Positions 17,801-26,625 are shown, counted from the stretch's first letter. The stretch is 64,000 nt of DNA from Palsa-506 sp963707065 (GCA_963707065.1 CAVPPJ010000010.1:53255-117254), one strand, 5' to 3'. A program made the numbers and translations. Notes: generated by a model not told the origin, from the letters alone.

Positions 17801-18565
17801 TCACGTTCCGGTGATGAGCTGCTGGCCGCCGTCGATGTCGTAAGTGGCGCCGGTCAGGGCGGTGTTGGTCATGATGTGGACTGCGAGGGCGGCCACGTCG
17901 GCGGGCCCGACCACGCGGCCGATCGGGAGCGTGGCGCGGAGCTGGGCACGGCGCGCTTCGAGGTCGTCGCCGAGCAGTGACGCGGACAGCGGGGTATCGA
18001 CGAAGCCGGGGGCGATCAGGTTGACCCGGACCGGCGCGATCTCGACCGCGAGGTTGGCGATCAGGGCGGGCATTGCGGCGGTGGCCGCCGCGATGAACGA
18101 CATGCCGGGCCCCCGGCTGCGGCCGGCGGTGCCGCCCATGAACAGCAGCGTGCCGCCGGGCCGCACCCGCCCGGCACACAGCCGGGCCACCTCGATGGCC
18201 AGCCACTGGTGATTGTCGAAGGCGCGGTGCGCCCGCTCGCGGTCCAGCTCGGCCAGGGGCGCGTAGTAAGGGCCGGGCCCGGTGACCATCACGTGGTCGA
18301 TCGGCGCGGGCAGCCCGGCGAAGAACCGCTCGAGTGCGGCTTGGTCGGTGGCGTCGAAGGCCGCGGTGCCGCTGGCGCCGACTTCGGCTGCGGCCTGCCG
18401 CAGCCGGTCCGGGCGCCGGGCGGCCAGGATGACCTCGGCCCCTTCGGCGCGGGCCCGGCGGGCGGTCTCGAGCCCGATGCCCGCGCTTCCGCCGATGATG
18501 ATGACGGTCTGGCCGATCAGTTCCGGCTCGCGCCGGGTAGCAGCGGTACTGGGTGCGGTGGTCAT
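17801..18565 (-). CDS. SDR family oxidoreductase (divergent, no YxxxK)
   Basis: A 254-aa Rossmann-fold protein with the NAD(P)-binding loop GGSAGIGLETARRAR near residues 25-40 and the C-terminal NLIAPGFVDTPL and YDIDGGQQL of classical SDRs. The region that should hold YxxxK reads GPGMSFIAAATAAM, so the catalytic pair is absent. ATG at 18565 follows TCCTCC on the plus strand, i.e. GGAGGA, 5 bases upstream. It diverges from the SRPBCC-to-hydrolase group of E1. Substrate unknown. Confidence 0.82.
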   Translation of the reverse strand: MTTAPSTAATRREPELIGQTVIIIGGSAGIGLETARRARAEGAEVILAARRPDRLRQAAAEVGASGTAAFDATDQAALERFFAGLPAPIDHVMVTGPGPYYAPLAELDRERAHRAFDNHQWLAIEVARLCAGRVRPGGTLLFMGGTAGRSRGPGMSFIAAATAAMPALIANLAVEIAPVRVNLIAPGFVDTPLSASLLGDDLEARRAQLRATLPIGRVVGPADVAALAVHIMTNTALTGATYDIDGGQQLITGT

Positions 18566-19004
18566 GACAGTCCTCCGGTAACTTGCACCGACGGCGCAGC
18601 CGTGGCCGCCGGTTCGGGGTAGGGGGTGGCGTATCCGGACACGGGCGCCGGCGGCACGATCCGGCCGCCAGCCTGGGAGCCGGTGCTGGCGCCCGTCGGT
18701 GACGAGCAGTGCGGTGACCTGCACCACCGCCAGGTAGAGCCCGCCCATGTTGCCGGCGGCGCCCTTGACGGGACTCGAATGTTCCAGCATGACGAACCCT
18801 CCCGCGGACGAGCCGCTCAGACAGTTGGCACGGTGTCACGATCGCGCGCCGGCCATGCGCATCGCCCCCCGCATTCGTCCCTTGGTCGCTTCCTGGTATC
18901 CCCGGTCTCGTCGCCCCCGTGTCACACCAGCGTTGTCCACGGGGGCGGCGAGCCCACCTGGTCGGGGATGATGGAAGGGAGCAAGACCGATCTAGGAGCA
19001 CGCC
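18566..19004. promoter_or_regulatory. Divergent intergenic region of segment E1 with a 9-bp hairpin
   Basis: Separates the leftward SDR from the rightward SRPBCC gene. GCCCCCGTG (18913-18921) and CACGGGGGC (18938-18946) form a 9-bp stem with a 16-base loop about 60 bases before the SRPBCC start. On the minus strand 18790-18660 reads as a short hydrophobic segment (NMGGLYLAVVQVTALL), probably the remnant of a small membrane protein. Confidence 0.45.
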
Positions 19005-19472
19005 ATGGCCACGATCCGCCTCCACCAGACGACCACCGCGACGCCCGAGCAGCAGTTCCTGGCCGGGCTCACCGACTTCGGGCCGGGCCGCTCGAAGATC
19101 TTCCCCAACAGCGCCGACGGCCATATCAAGGTGCACGACCAGGGCCCTAACTGGGCCGACGTTACTGAGGGCTCGAATGGCGTCTGGGAACGCCTGCACT
19201 ACGACTGGTCCGACCCCCGTCGCATCACGATGACGACCACCGACTCCAACCTGTGGGGACGCCGTTCGGGTCACACCTACACCCTGACGCCGCGCCCCGG
19301 CGGGACCACGGACGTGGACGCCGTCGTGGTCCGCGAGGGCAAGAACCTCAAGGGACGGCTGTTCGAGATCCTGCTGGCCGCCGGCGGCAAGCGCGTCCTA
19401 GGCAGCGCGCTGGCGAAGACCGTCAAGGCCATTGAAGCCCGGAACCGCCAGGCGAGCGTGGAAAATGCCTGA
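19005..19472 (+). CDS. SRPBCC family protein (polyketide cyclase/START-like fold)
   Basis: A 155-aa protein with the helix-grip pattern of the family (N-terminal IRLHQTTTATPEQQFLAGLTDF, central VTEGSNGVWERLHYDW, GGTTDVDAVVV, C-terminal long helix ILLAAGGKRVLGSALAKTVKAIE). Such proteins bind hydrophobic ligands or act as cyclases. ATG at 19005 follows AGGAG at 6 bases. The gene overlaps the start of the MBL-fold gene by 8 bases, so the two are translated together. Confidence 0.8.
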   Translation: MATIRLHQTTTATPEQQFLAGLTDFGPGRSKIFPNSADGHIKVHDQGPNWADVTEGSNGVWERLHYDWSDPRRITMTTTDSNLWGRRSGHTYTLTPRPGGTTDVDAVVVREGKNLKGRLFEILLAAGGKRVLGSALAKTVKAIEARNRQASVENA

Positions 19473-20361
19473 CATAAGCGAGGGCATATCTTACGACGTG
19501 TTCGTCAACGACCCGCCGCCCCAGGACGGCTTTCTTCCCAATGGAGAGCCGAAGCGGTTCTCGCCCATGGCCAGCACGCTGATCTACGGAGACCGGGACG
19601 CGGTGCTCACCGACCCTGGGATGACCGAAGACCAGGCGCGCGTGCTCGGCGACTGGGTCGCCGCCAAGCGCCGGAACGTAACCGATATCTTCATCACCCA
19701 CGGCCACGGCGACCACTTCTTCGCGGCCGGGCTGCTGGCCGAACGGTTCGGGGCGCGTGTCGTCGCCACGGCCGGCACGATCGCGCAAATGCAAGGCTCC
19801 GTGGCCACGCGGCCGATGCTCTGGGACAAGCTGTACCAGGGGATCCCGACGTCGCCGGTCACCGCGGTGACGGTCCCGGGCGACCGGTTCACGCTCGAGG
19901 GATACGACCTGGTGATGGTCGATGTCGGCCACGCCGACGCCGACGGCAACAGTGTGCTGCACGTCCCCGATCTGGGGCTCGTCGTCGCCGGGGACGTGAT
20001 CTACAACGGGGTTCACATGTACCTCGCGCAGAGCGCGACCCTTGGCGGCTTCGGGGCGTGGCGGGAGGCGATCGACAAGGTCGAGGCGCTCGGCCCCCGG
20101 CATATCGTGTGCGGCCACCAGAACAAGGAACTCGACGACGACGCGAAGCGGACGATCGAACAGACCCGGCAGTACCTGGACGACGCCGATGAGCTGCTGC
20201 GGACCGAGGACACCGCGCTCGGCTACTTCAACGCCAAGATCGAGAGGTACCCGGGCTATCTAGGCCGGCTGATCCTGTGGGTGACCGCCCGCGCGCTCTA
20301 CGGCGTCCGCGAGGACCCCGGCGAAGACCCCCGCAAGATCATCCTCGCCTCCTGGTTGTAA
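19465..20361 (+). CDS. MBL-fold metallo-hydrolase
   Basis: A 298-aa metallo-beta-lactamase-fold hydrolase. The metal motif THGHGDHF (about residue 79) carries HxHxDH; a further histidine sits in MVDVGHADADG, the bridging aspartate in VVAGDVIYNG, and the last histidine in HIVCGHQNKE. It binds two metal ions and hydrolyses an unknown ester, thioester or lactone. ATG 19465 overlaps the SRPBCC gene; an upstream in-frame ATG at 19432 is less likely. Confidence 0.85.
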   Translation: MPDISEGISYDVFVNDPPPQDGFLPNGEPKRFSPMASTLIYGDRDAVLTDPGMTEDQARVLGDWVAAKRRNVTDIFITHGHGDHFFAAGLLAERFGARVVATAGTIAQMQGSVATRPMLWDKLYQGIPTSPVTAVTVPGDRFTLEGYDLVMVDVGHADADGNSVLHVPDLGLVVAGDVIYNGVHMYLAQSATLGGFGAWREAIDKVEALGPRHIVCGHQNKELDDDAKRTIEQTRQYLDDADELLRTEDTALGYFNAKIERYPGYLGRLILWVTARALYGVREDPGEDPRKIILASWL

Positions 20362-20534
20362 GCGCCCGTCGCGCTGGACCATGTCGGGCCGGACCGTCCG
20401 GCGGCTTGGGCCCGGATGCGAATGCTGCCGTCGACCACCCGCACCTCGTATACGTTGAGCGGCTCGGCACAGTACGCCTCGGCCCGTCCTCGACACGATG
20501 ACGGGCAGCTGGCCATGACGCAGAGGAGTGAGTG

Positions 20535-21365
20535 ATGGCTCAGAAATACCGCACGCTGCGGGTCGCCCCGAGCGACGAGGGTGTGCTCGGCGTGGTGATT
20601 GATGCGCCGCCGATGAACCTGATCGGACCGGAACTGGTGCACGACCTGGTCAGCCTGTTCCGCGAGCTGGAATCGGGCCAGGAGACCAGGGTCGTGGTGC
20701 TGGAAAGCGCCAACCCGGAGTACTTCGTGCCGCACGTCGACCTGACGAAGGTCGCGGAGTACACCGCCGAGGCGGCCAAGGCGGGCGGCCCGGATGACGC
20801 GTCGCTGGGCATGTTGTGGCACAAGCTCAGCGAACTGCCGGTCGTCACGATCGCGAAGATCCGAGGCCGGGCCCGCGGGGCGGGCAGCGAACTGGCGCTG
20901 GCGTGCGACATGCGGTTCGCCGCGCGGGAAAACGCCATCTTCGGGCAGATCGAGGCCGGCGTCGGCGCGACCCCCGGCGCCGGCGCCGTGCAACACCTGG
21001 CCCGGCTCCTCGGCCGGGGCCGGGCCATGGAAGCCATCCTCGGCGCCGACGACTTCGGCGCCGATGTGGCCGAACGATACGGCTGGATCAACCGGACCCT
21101 GCCCGACGCCGACCTGGACGCGTTCGTGGCCCGCCTCGCCCGGCGCATCGCCTCGTTCCCCGCCGGCGCGGTACTCACCGCCAAGCAGGTACTCAACGAG
21201 CTGACCATGCCCGGCGCGGACGCGATCCGCGCCGACGCCCGCCGGTTCCACCAGCTGGTCGTCTCGGACGCGGCCCAGGCCCGCACCGCCGCCCTGTTCG
21301 CCCAGGGCCTGCAGACCCGCGGCCCGCTCGAACTCGACCTCGGTGACCGCATTGGAGACCTATAA
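20535..21365 (+). CDS. Enoyl-CoA hydratase/isomerase family protein
   Basis: A 276-aa crotonase-fold protein. The oxyanion-hole segment IRGRARGAGSELALACDMRFAA and FGQIEAGVGATPGAG are recognisable. The glutamate of the second catalytic region is kept in QIEAG, but the acid/base pair of true hydratases cannot be confirmed, so hydratase, isomerase or hydrolase are all possible. ATG at 20535 follows GAGGAG at 6 bases. Third gene of the rightward E1 group. Confidence 0.82.
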   Translation: MAQKYRTLRVAPSDEGVLGVVIDAPPMNLIGPELVHDLVSLFRELESGQETRVVVLESANPEYFVPHVDLTKVAEYTAEAAKAGGPDDASLGMLWHKLSELPVVTIAKIRGRARGAGSELALACDMRFAARENAIFGQIEAGVGATPGAGAVQHLARLLGRGRAMEAILGADDFGADVAERYGWINRTLPDADLDAFVARLARRIASFPAGAVLTAKQVLNELTMPGADAIRADARRFHQLVVSDAAQARTAALFAQGLQTRGPLELDLGDRIGDL

Positions 21366-21434
21366 CAGGTACCGAGGCGCTGGTTACGGCTGCCCTGGCC
21401 GGACTCGCGCCCCGACCACGGAAGGAGACCCGCC

Positions 21435-21959
21435 ATGCGTGTCCGGAAGAACCCGATGACCCCGCTCGCGGCGGTGGTGACCGGCCTGCTGGCCGGGGCC
21501 GCAGGGACGGTATGCCTGGATGCTGTCCACTACCTGAAATACCGTCGCGCAGGCGGGACAGACAGGCCCCTGGCTTGGGAGTTCGCGCCGGTCGAGAGCT
21601 GGGAGACGGCCCCTGAGCCGGGGCAGGTCGCCAAGCGCCTGCTCGAGGGCTTCAGCCAGCGCAAGCTCCCCGACCAATCGGCCTGGCTCATCAGCACCGT
21701 CGCCCACTGGGTCTACGGATCGGCGGCGGGCGCGGCCTACGGCATCCTGGCCGGCTCGCTGCCCACGCCGCATCCGGAATACGGCGTGCCCTTCGGCGCC
21801 GCGGTGTTCGCCGCCGACTACATCGCCCTGCCGGCCGCCGGGCTCTACAAGCCGATCTGGCAGTACGACGCCAAGACCGTGGCCTGGGACCTCGGCGCCC
21901 ACCTCGCCTACGGCGCGGGCACCGGAACCGCGTTCTGGCTGCTGCCCAGAATCGCCTAG
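21435..21959 (+). CDS. Small integral membrane protein of unknown family
   Basis: A 174-aa protein with about four hydrophobic helices (AAVVTGLLAGAAGTVCL; SAAGAAYGILAGS; GAAVFAADYIALPAAG; HLAYGAGTGTAFWLL). No signal peptide cleavage site or enzymatic motif is seen. GGAGA-like sequence precedes the ATG. It follows the enoyl-CoA hydratase gene by 69 bases in the same direction. Function unknown. Confidence 0.7.
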   Translation: MRVRKNPMTPLAAVVTGLLAGAAGTVCLDAVHYLKYRRAGGTDRPLAWEFAPVESWETAPEPGQVAKRLLEGFSQRKLPDQSAWLISTVAHWVYGSAAGAAYGILAGSLPTPHPEYGVPFGAAVFAADYIALPAAGLYKPIWQYDAKTVAWDLGAHLAYGAGTGTAFWLLPRIA

Positions 21960-22037
21960 ACCACGGACTACGGACCGAAACAAACGACCTGGACCGGCTC
22001 GAAATCCAAGACACCAAGGAGAAATGGATGACCAGTC

Positions 22038-22898
22038 ATGGCTGAGGGATATTCGGAGCTTGCCAACGAGGTCATCAGTGCCGCTAACGGCATCGACTAC
22101 GCCTACCGTGACACCGGCGGCGGCAGCGAGGGTGTGCTGCCGTTGGTCTTGCTCCAGCACTTCCGCGGGAATCTGGACAACTGGGATCCCGCGCTGATCG
22201 ACGCGCTGGCCGCCACGCGGCGGGTCATCGCGTTCGACAATAGCGGGGTCGGCGGCTCTGCCGGCACCACCCCCGACACCATCAAGCAGATGGCCCGCGA
22301 CGCCATTGCGTTCATCGCCGCCATGCAGTTCAGCGAGGTGGATCTGCTGGGCTTTTCCATCGGCAGTTTCGTGGCGCAGCAGATCGCGCTGATGCGGCCG
22401 GCGATGGTGCGCAGGCTGGTGTTGGCCTCCTCGGCGCCGCAGGGCGCGGCCGGCATGCACGGCTGGGCTCCGGAGGTCATCGGCGCGGTTGGCGCACCGC
22501 ACACTAGCCCGGAGGGCTACCTGGGCGTGTTCTTTGCCCGGTCCGCTGTCAGCCGGCAGGCGGGTTCCGAAGCGCTGCGGCGCATGTACGGCGCAGGACC
22601 GAGGACCGTGACCAGGCCACGACCTGGGCGACCCGCGAGGCGCAGTACGACGCGGTCTGCACGTGGGGGATCCCCGATCACGCGAAGCTGCAGCGACTCA
22701 GCTGCCATGCAGATGCCGGTGTTCGTGGCCAACGGCGACAGCGACCCGATGATCCTGCCCCACTACTCTTACCTGCTGGCCGGCCTGATGCCGCAGGCCC
22801 GGGTAAAGATCTATCCCGACTCGGCGCATGGGTTCCTGTTCCAGCACCACGCCGAGTTCGCCGCCGACGTCGGGGCCTTCCTCTCCGAGGCCGACTGA
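22038..22898 (+). CDS. Alpha/beta-fold hydrolase with a shifted-frame middle segment
   Basis: A serine hydrolase-like protein: nucleophile elbow LLGFSIGSFVAQQ, oxyanion part QHFRGNLDNWDP, C-terminal aspartate in NGDSDPMI and histidine in DSAHGFLF. Between about 22590 and 22700 the annotated frame (GAGPRTVTRPRPGRP ...) makes no sense, while another frame gives the expected cap sequence (TEDRDQATTWATREAQYDAV ... IPDHAKLQRL). Two opposite indels therefore cancel and leave the ORF open. Real protein or sequencing error cannot be decided here. Confidence 0.72.
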   Translation: MAEGYSELANEVISAANGIDYAYRDTGGGSEGVLPLVLLQHFRGNLDNWDPALIDALAATRRVIAFDNSGVGGSAGTTPDTIKQMARDAIAFIAAMQFSEVDLLGFSIGSFVAQQIALMRPAMVRRLVLASSAPQGAAGMHGWAPEVIGAVGAPHTSPEGYLGVFFARSAVSRQAGSEALRRMYGAGPRTVTRPRPGRPARRSTTRSARGGSPITRSCSDSAAMQMPVFVANGDSDPMILPHYSYLLAGLMPQARVKIYPDSAHGFLFQHHAEFAADVGAFLSEAD

Positions 22899-23016
22899 GT
22901 GTCCGCATTCCCCACGGACCGCTGGTCGTATCCGGGCCACGATCACCAACGCCCAGAAGCACACTCGCGATACCGCGGTCAGGTCGCGCCGAAGCCGACG
23001 ATGAATAGGTCGGTAG

Positions 23017-23172
23017 TGTTCGTTGAAAGTTAGCGGAGCTAACGAACTGGGGGAGCCAAACGGGGAGCCAACGTCCACCGGCATCAGGCCACGTCAGGCC
23101 ACGTCCAGCCACGGTCGTGGCTGGCAGATGCCACACCGGGCCACGTCCAGCCATGTCCAGCGACGGTACGAC
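23017..23172 (+). repeat. Element-end repeat before att copy 2 (R1)
   Basis: Contains, in order, the palindrome GTTAGC-GGA-GCTAAC (23029-23043), two tandem GGGGAGCCAA boxes (23050-23071), several CCACGTCCAGCCA-type repeats, and the hairpin CCAGCCAC-GGTC-GTGGCTGG (23105-23124). Exactly 48 bases separate the hairpin from the att core. The same layout is found before att copies 3 and 4. Probably the integrase/excisionase arm-site region of the element end. Confidence 0.8.
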
Positions 23173-23220
23173 CTCGCCTTACAAGCGAGGGGCCGCAGGT
23201 TCGAACCCTGCTGCGCCCAC
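23173..23220 (+). repeat. Attachment-site core, copy 2
   Basis: Identical over 48 bases to the 3' part of tRNA-Val at 17139-17186. The 5' half of a tRNA is absent, so it is an att site and not a second tRNA gene. It closes segment E1 and opens E2. After it, 23262-23287 carries a degenerate GGGGGGCCAAACAGGGAGCCAA box pair. Confidence 0.9.
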
Positions 23221-23347
23221 CAGCTAAAACTCCCTTTGTGATCATGGTCTGAGAGCCTGGGGGGCCAAACAGGGAGCCAAACGAAATTTCGTCATCGAGG
23301 CGGTCTCCGTGTGGCCACGATATTTCATCTGTCCAGAAGCTAGGGCA

Positions 23348-24268
23348 TTAGAAGATGAAGCGGTGGATGGCCTCGTTGGCGTGGTCCTGAAAGGTTGGGT
23401 TGGCGAAGTCGGGGAAGATGTCCGCTTGGTTGACCAAGGGACCCTTAAGCGTGTTGGCTGCGCTGGCGTAGAACACGCCGCTAGACAGAGTCGAGTCGGT
23501 GACGCCGTCGACCAGCCGCTTCGCGCCCACGTCAAGTTTGTGGGCGATACCCAGGTGGGGCATGACGTATTTGGCAGCTATACGTAGCGGAAGCTGAAGG
23601 TCGTTGGGGGCTTGGGTGCCGGTGGTGTTCCCAGGGCTCACGGTGATGAATCGGCGGTCGGGGTATTGGCGGGCCAGGTAGGCCATCCACAGGGCCCCGA
23701 TGTACTTGACCTGCCCGAAGGCGAGGTTGGGGTCAGTTTTTCTGCCGGCGAAGTAGCTGCCGTCGATGACGGCGGCGAGCTCGTCGGCGGAGGTTGAGAC
23801 GAAGGTTGGCCGTTTCATCCGCAACTTCGGAACTCCCCTGGCTGCTTCACTTCCGGCCAAGACCGCCACCTCGCCAAGTCGGTCCTCTTTCAGGAGCCCT
23901 TCGAGGAGAACGACGTGACCAAGAACGTTCGTCGCGAACAAGTTAGTGACCCCGTCAGCAGTCATGTCCATCGAATTGCCGCCGATTCGACCAGCGTTCA
24001 TGACCAGCGCGTCGAGCGATCCGTTGAGGGCCGCCAAGCCCGCGCGGACGGAGCCCAGATCGGCAACGTCCATGAGAACGATGTCGAAGATGCGCCGGCC
24101 GGTCTCCGCTTCCAGCTCGGCCTTTGCCGTTATGGCCCGCTCTCGGTTCCGGCACGCCAGGTAGATGCGGGCGATCTCGGGACGTAATGCCAGTTGCCGG
24201 GCCACGTCCTTGCCGATCCCGGCGTTGGCGCCCGTGATAAGTACCGTCTTTCCTGGAAGTGTGCTCAT
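23348..24268 (-). CDS. SDR family oxidoreductase with Phe in place of catalytic Tyr
   Basis: A 306-aa protein with the cofactor loop LITGANAGIGKDVARQLA at residues 9-26 and NNAG-equivalent VMNAGRIGG. Where related SDRs have AYGQSK, this one has AFGQVK, so the tyrosine is replaced by phenylalanine. The lysine is kept. The protein may be inactive, or may use another residue. It is followed upstream by DUF1330 and SDR genes, all on the minus strand. Substrate unknown. Confidence 0.82.
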   Translation of the reverse strand: MSTLPGKTVLITGANAGIGKDVARQLALRPEIARIYLACRNRERAITAKAELEAETGRRIFDIVLMDVADLGSVRAGLAALNGSLDALVMNAGRIGGNSMDMTADGVTNLFATNVLGHVVLLEGLLKEDRLGEVAVLAGSEAARGVPKLRMKRPTFVSTSADELAAVIDGSYFAGRKTDPNLAFGQVKYIGALWMAYLARQYPDRRFITVSPGNTTGTQAPNDLQLPLRIAAKYVMPHLGIAHKLDVGAKRLVDGVTDSTLSSGVFYASAANTLKGPLVNQADIFPDFANPTFQDHANEAIHRFIF

Positions 24269-24373
24269 TGGTATTTCCTCTGGTTTTCTGTGGACCTAGT
24301 CAGGCAGGACAGCTCTTGCCGGGTTGCGTCCACCGGTTCCCAGGGTTGCTCTTGGGATCTGGAGCCACCTCGA

Positions 24374-24667
24374 TCAGCTAGGGAGGCCGTCGAGCAAGCT
24401 GAAACGGGCATCCATCGCGACACCTCGGACTTCGATCAGCTGCTGATATTCAGGCGAGTTGTACCACCTGAGGGCCGCCTCATGATCCGGAAACTGCATG
24501 ATCGCCCCTGAGGAGAGCATGGGATCGCCATGCAGAATCTCCCAATTACTGTTGGCTAGGGCCTCGCCTCCATACTCTTTGGCCGTCCGCCCAGCCATGG
24601 CGCTGTATTGGTCACGGTAAACATCCGGGTCCTTGACTGTGAATTCGACAATTACGTATGCGCTCAT
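24374..24667 (-). CDS. DUF1330 domain-containing protein
   Basis: A 97-aa ferredoxin-like-fold (dimeric alpha-beta barrel) protein: YVIVEFTVKDPDVYRDQY at the start, then EILHGDPM and MQFPDHEAALRWYNSPEYQQL, typical of DUF1330. Function of the family is unknown. It lies between two SDR genes in the same direction and is probably part of the TetR-controlled unit. Confidence 0.88.
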   Translation of the reverse strand: MSAYVIVEFTVKDPDVYRDQYSAMAGRTAKEYGGEALANSNWEILHGDPMLSSGAIMQFPDHEAALRWYNSPEYQQLIEVRGVAMDARFSLLDGLPS

Positions 24668-24739
24668 GTTGATACTCCTCGATTGTTAGTTGATTTGCCG
24701 TCTACGTCTTCACACCACGTCGCCGTGGTACGACCGATG

Positions 24740-25489
24740 TCAGGTCGCTACTCGGCCCCCGTCGACCGCAAGCGTGACGCCGTGCACGAAGCTGCCATCG
24801 TCACTGGCCAGGAAGACGATCGCCGCAGCAAGTTCCTCGGGCTGAGCTACGCGACCTGCTGGTGCCAGTGCAGCGAGCTGATTAACCATCTCGTCGGGGA
24901 CTGCTTCCATCATCCGGGTGCGCGTCGGACCGGGGGCAACGGCGTTGACCCGAACGCCACTCGGGCCGTATTCGGCGGCCCAGGCCTTCGTCAACAGCTC
25001 GAGAGCCGCTCGGCTGGCGCCATACAAAGCCATACCGGCCTGTCCAAAGCTCGCGACCATCGTGGAGACGTTGACGATCGAACCCCATCCGCGTTCGGCC
25101 ATGGCTGGCGCCAGTGACGCGACCAGGAAGAACGGAACCTTGACGTTCAGTGCAAAGCTCTCGTCGAACTCCGCTTCGGTGGCGGCGCTGCTTGGCCCGA
25201 GCAAGGCGACGCCAGCGTTGTTGATGAGGATGTCGACGTGACCGTCGCCTGCCTCAGTGGCCCACTCGACCAGGTCCTGGGCCGATTTCAGATCGGCCAA
25301 CGTAGTGAGCGTGAACGCTGCGCTACCGCCGCTGCCTTCGATCTCGCCGACCACCTCTTTGGCTCGTTGTTCGTTGCGTCCCACTACCAGTACGTGAGCG
25401 CCGCGGACGGCCAGGGCGATGGCCGTGGCCTTGCCGATCCCGCTCGTCGAGCCCGTTACCAGAGCCGTCTTGCCCTTCAGGTCAGTCAC
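24740..25489 (-). CDS. SDR family oxidoreductase (YxxxR)
   Basis: A 249-aa classical SDR: cofactor loop VTGSTSGIGKATAIAL near residue 12, ILINNAGVALLG, the serine in SIVNVSTMV and NAVAPGPTRTRM. The active site reads YGASR, with arginine for the usual lysine. The GTG at 25489 is preferred to a longer ORF. It diverges from the tetR gene, and the palindromic sites in between suggest that TetR controls it together with DUF1330 and the next SDR. Confidence 0.85.
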   Translation of the reverse strand: MTDLKGKTALVTGSTSGIGKATAIALAVRGAHVLVVGRNEQRAKEVVGEIEGSGGSAAFTLTTLADLKSAQDLVEWATEAGDGHVDILINNAGVALLGPSSAATEAEFDESFALNVKVPFFLVASLAPAMAERGWGSIVNVSTMVASFGQAGMALYGASRAALELLTKAWAAEYGPSGVRVNAVAPGPTRTRMMEAVPDEMVNQLAALAPAGRVAQPEELAAAIVFLASDDGSFVHGVTLAVDGGRVAT

Positions 25490-25514
25490 GTGACGTCGTC
25501 CCCTCGCTCCAGAA

Positions 25515-25563
25515 TGAGTTGTGCAACTCACTCTGACAGTATGGGACTGGGTTGTCAAACTCA
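25515..25563. promoter_or_regulatory. Two palindromic operator candidates between SDR and tetR
   Basis: TGAGTTGTGCAACTCA at 25515-25530 is a perfect palindrome apart from its two central bases. TGGGTTGTCAAACTCA at 25548-25563 is a close copy 33 bases away (about three helix turns), on the same face of the helix. Their place in a divergent tetR promoter region fits autoregulation. The second overlaps a TTGTCA box, and tetR may be nearly leaderless. Confidence 0.7.
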
Positions 25564-25584
25564 AAATCCTGCTAACATGGGTGC

Positions 25585-26190
25585 ATGGTCAGCGAAACGA
25601 GTGACCGGCCGAGGCTCACCGCCAAGGGCGCGCGCACCCGGGCACGAATAGTGGAGGAGGCCGCCGCCCTGATCCATGAGCGCGGGGTGGCGGGCACCAC
25701 CTTGGAAGACGTCAAGTTGGCGGCGGAAGTCAGCGGCTCTCAGATGTACCACTACTTCCCCGACAAGAACGAACTCGTGCAGGCGGTCATCGACTACCAA
25801 GCCGACACCATCGTCAGTCACCAGGGGCACGCGCTCAGCAGCGCGAACGGAGTCGAAGCCTGGCGGAGCATGGTGATCACCGCAGCGGAGCGCACCGAGG
25901 CAAAGGGGGGCTGCCCACTTGGCTCGCTCGTTGGTCAGCTCGCCGAGAGTGACCCCGAGGCCCGAGCGCTCATCGCGGCAGGGTTCGATCAGTGGGCAGC
26001 CGCCATCGGCGATGGACTCAGATCCCTTCATGCCGACGGGAAACTCCCGTCCGGCATCGACCCGGACGACCTCGCCACTACTCTGCTCGCCACGCTCCAA
26101 GGAGGACTTCTACTCGCTCAGGTACTTCGGGATCCCCGTCCATTCGAAACTGCGATCGATACCCTCCTCGCCCTTGCCATCGGCAGATGA
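25585..26190 (+). CDS. TetR/AcrR family transcriptional regulator
   Basis: A 201-aa repressor. N-terminal helix-turn-helix: ARTRARIVEEAAALIHERG, GTTLEDVKLAAEVSGSQMYHYFPDKNELVQAVI (landmarks only: TTLEDV, YHYFPDK). The C-terminal part is a ligand-binding TetR_C domain with a CPLGSL motif seen in YxaF/LmrA-like members. It is divergent from the SDR/DUF1330 unit and probably represses it. The ligand may be a small aldehyde, quinone or similar, but this is inference. Confidence 0.9.
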   Translation: MVSETSDRPRLTAKGARTRARIVEEAAALIHERGVAGTTLEDVKLAAEVSGSQMYHYFPDKNELVQAVIDYQADTIVSHQGHALSSANGVEAWRSMVITAAERTEAKGGCPLGSLVGQLAESDPEARALIAAGFDQWAAAIGDGLRSLHADGKLPSGIDPDDLATTLLATLQGGLLLAQVLRDPRPFETAIDTLLALAIGR

Positions 26191-26443
26191 GCCCAAGCCG
26201 GTTCGTTCACAGCCATCGCCGAAGTCGGCTCACGGCTCTTGGATGACGCACGTGCATCCGCACGATGCGCTTGCGGACCCGCTGCCATTCGTGATGCGGG
26301 ACACCTCGTCGCTCCCAGTGGGTTGCTCAGGTCTGGCATTCCGTGAGCTCATTCAGCCGACCCTGACTGCTCGTGCCTCTTGGACGTGGACCGGCCTCGT
26401 CAAGAGGAACGGAATTTCGTGACAGCTCCTCGCGTGGGGGAGA
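26191..26443. other. No gene recognised
   Basis: About 250 bases after tetR. Frames are short and have poor coding character, and I see no repeat or RNA signature. Probably inter-element debris. Confidence 0.4.
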
Positions 26444-26625
26444 CGTCGCCCGCGGCGCCCGCCACCGGTCCAGGCCCGTCGACAGGCCCCGGCCCAGGCC
26501 GGTCACCCGCATCGTTTCCCACAGCAGCACGGCCCCGGCCTGAGACACCAGGCCCCGGCCGTCAGCAGACACCATGACGCGAGCAGTACGTGCACTATTC
26601 TTCACGGGAAAAGTGCCTTCGACTC
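26444..26625 (-). pseudogene. IS1380-family transposase, N-terminal remnant
   Basis: The minus strand reads MVSADGRGLVSQAGAVLL and then RVTGLGRGLSTGLDRWRAPRA, the start of IS1380-type transposases. The rest of the ~450-aa protein is missing. Just upstream, AAAAGTGCCT (26609-26618) and AGGCACTTTT (26669-26678) form an inverted repeat that may belong to the old IS end. Confidence 0.72.

Noticed and set aside
23050..23071. GGGGAGCCAA boxes as CRISPR or iteron origin
   Set aside because: Only two to three tandem copies per site, always next to an att core; no rep gene nearby.
23173..23220. A second tRNA-Val gene (also at 42576 and 47924)
   Set aside because: Only the anticodon arm to 3' end is present; acceptor 5' strand and D arm are missing, so these are att copies.
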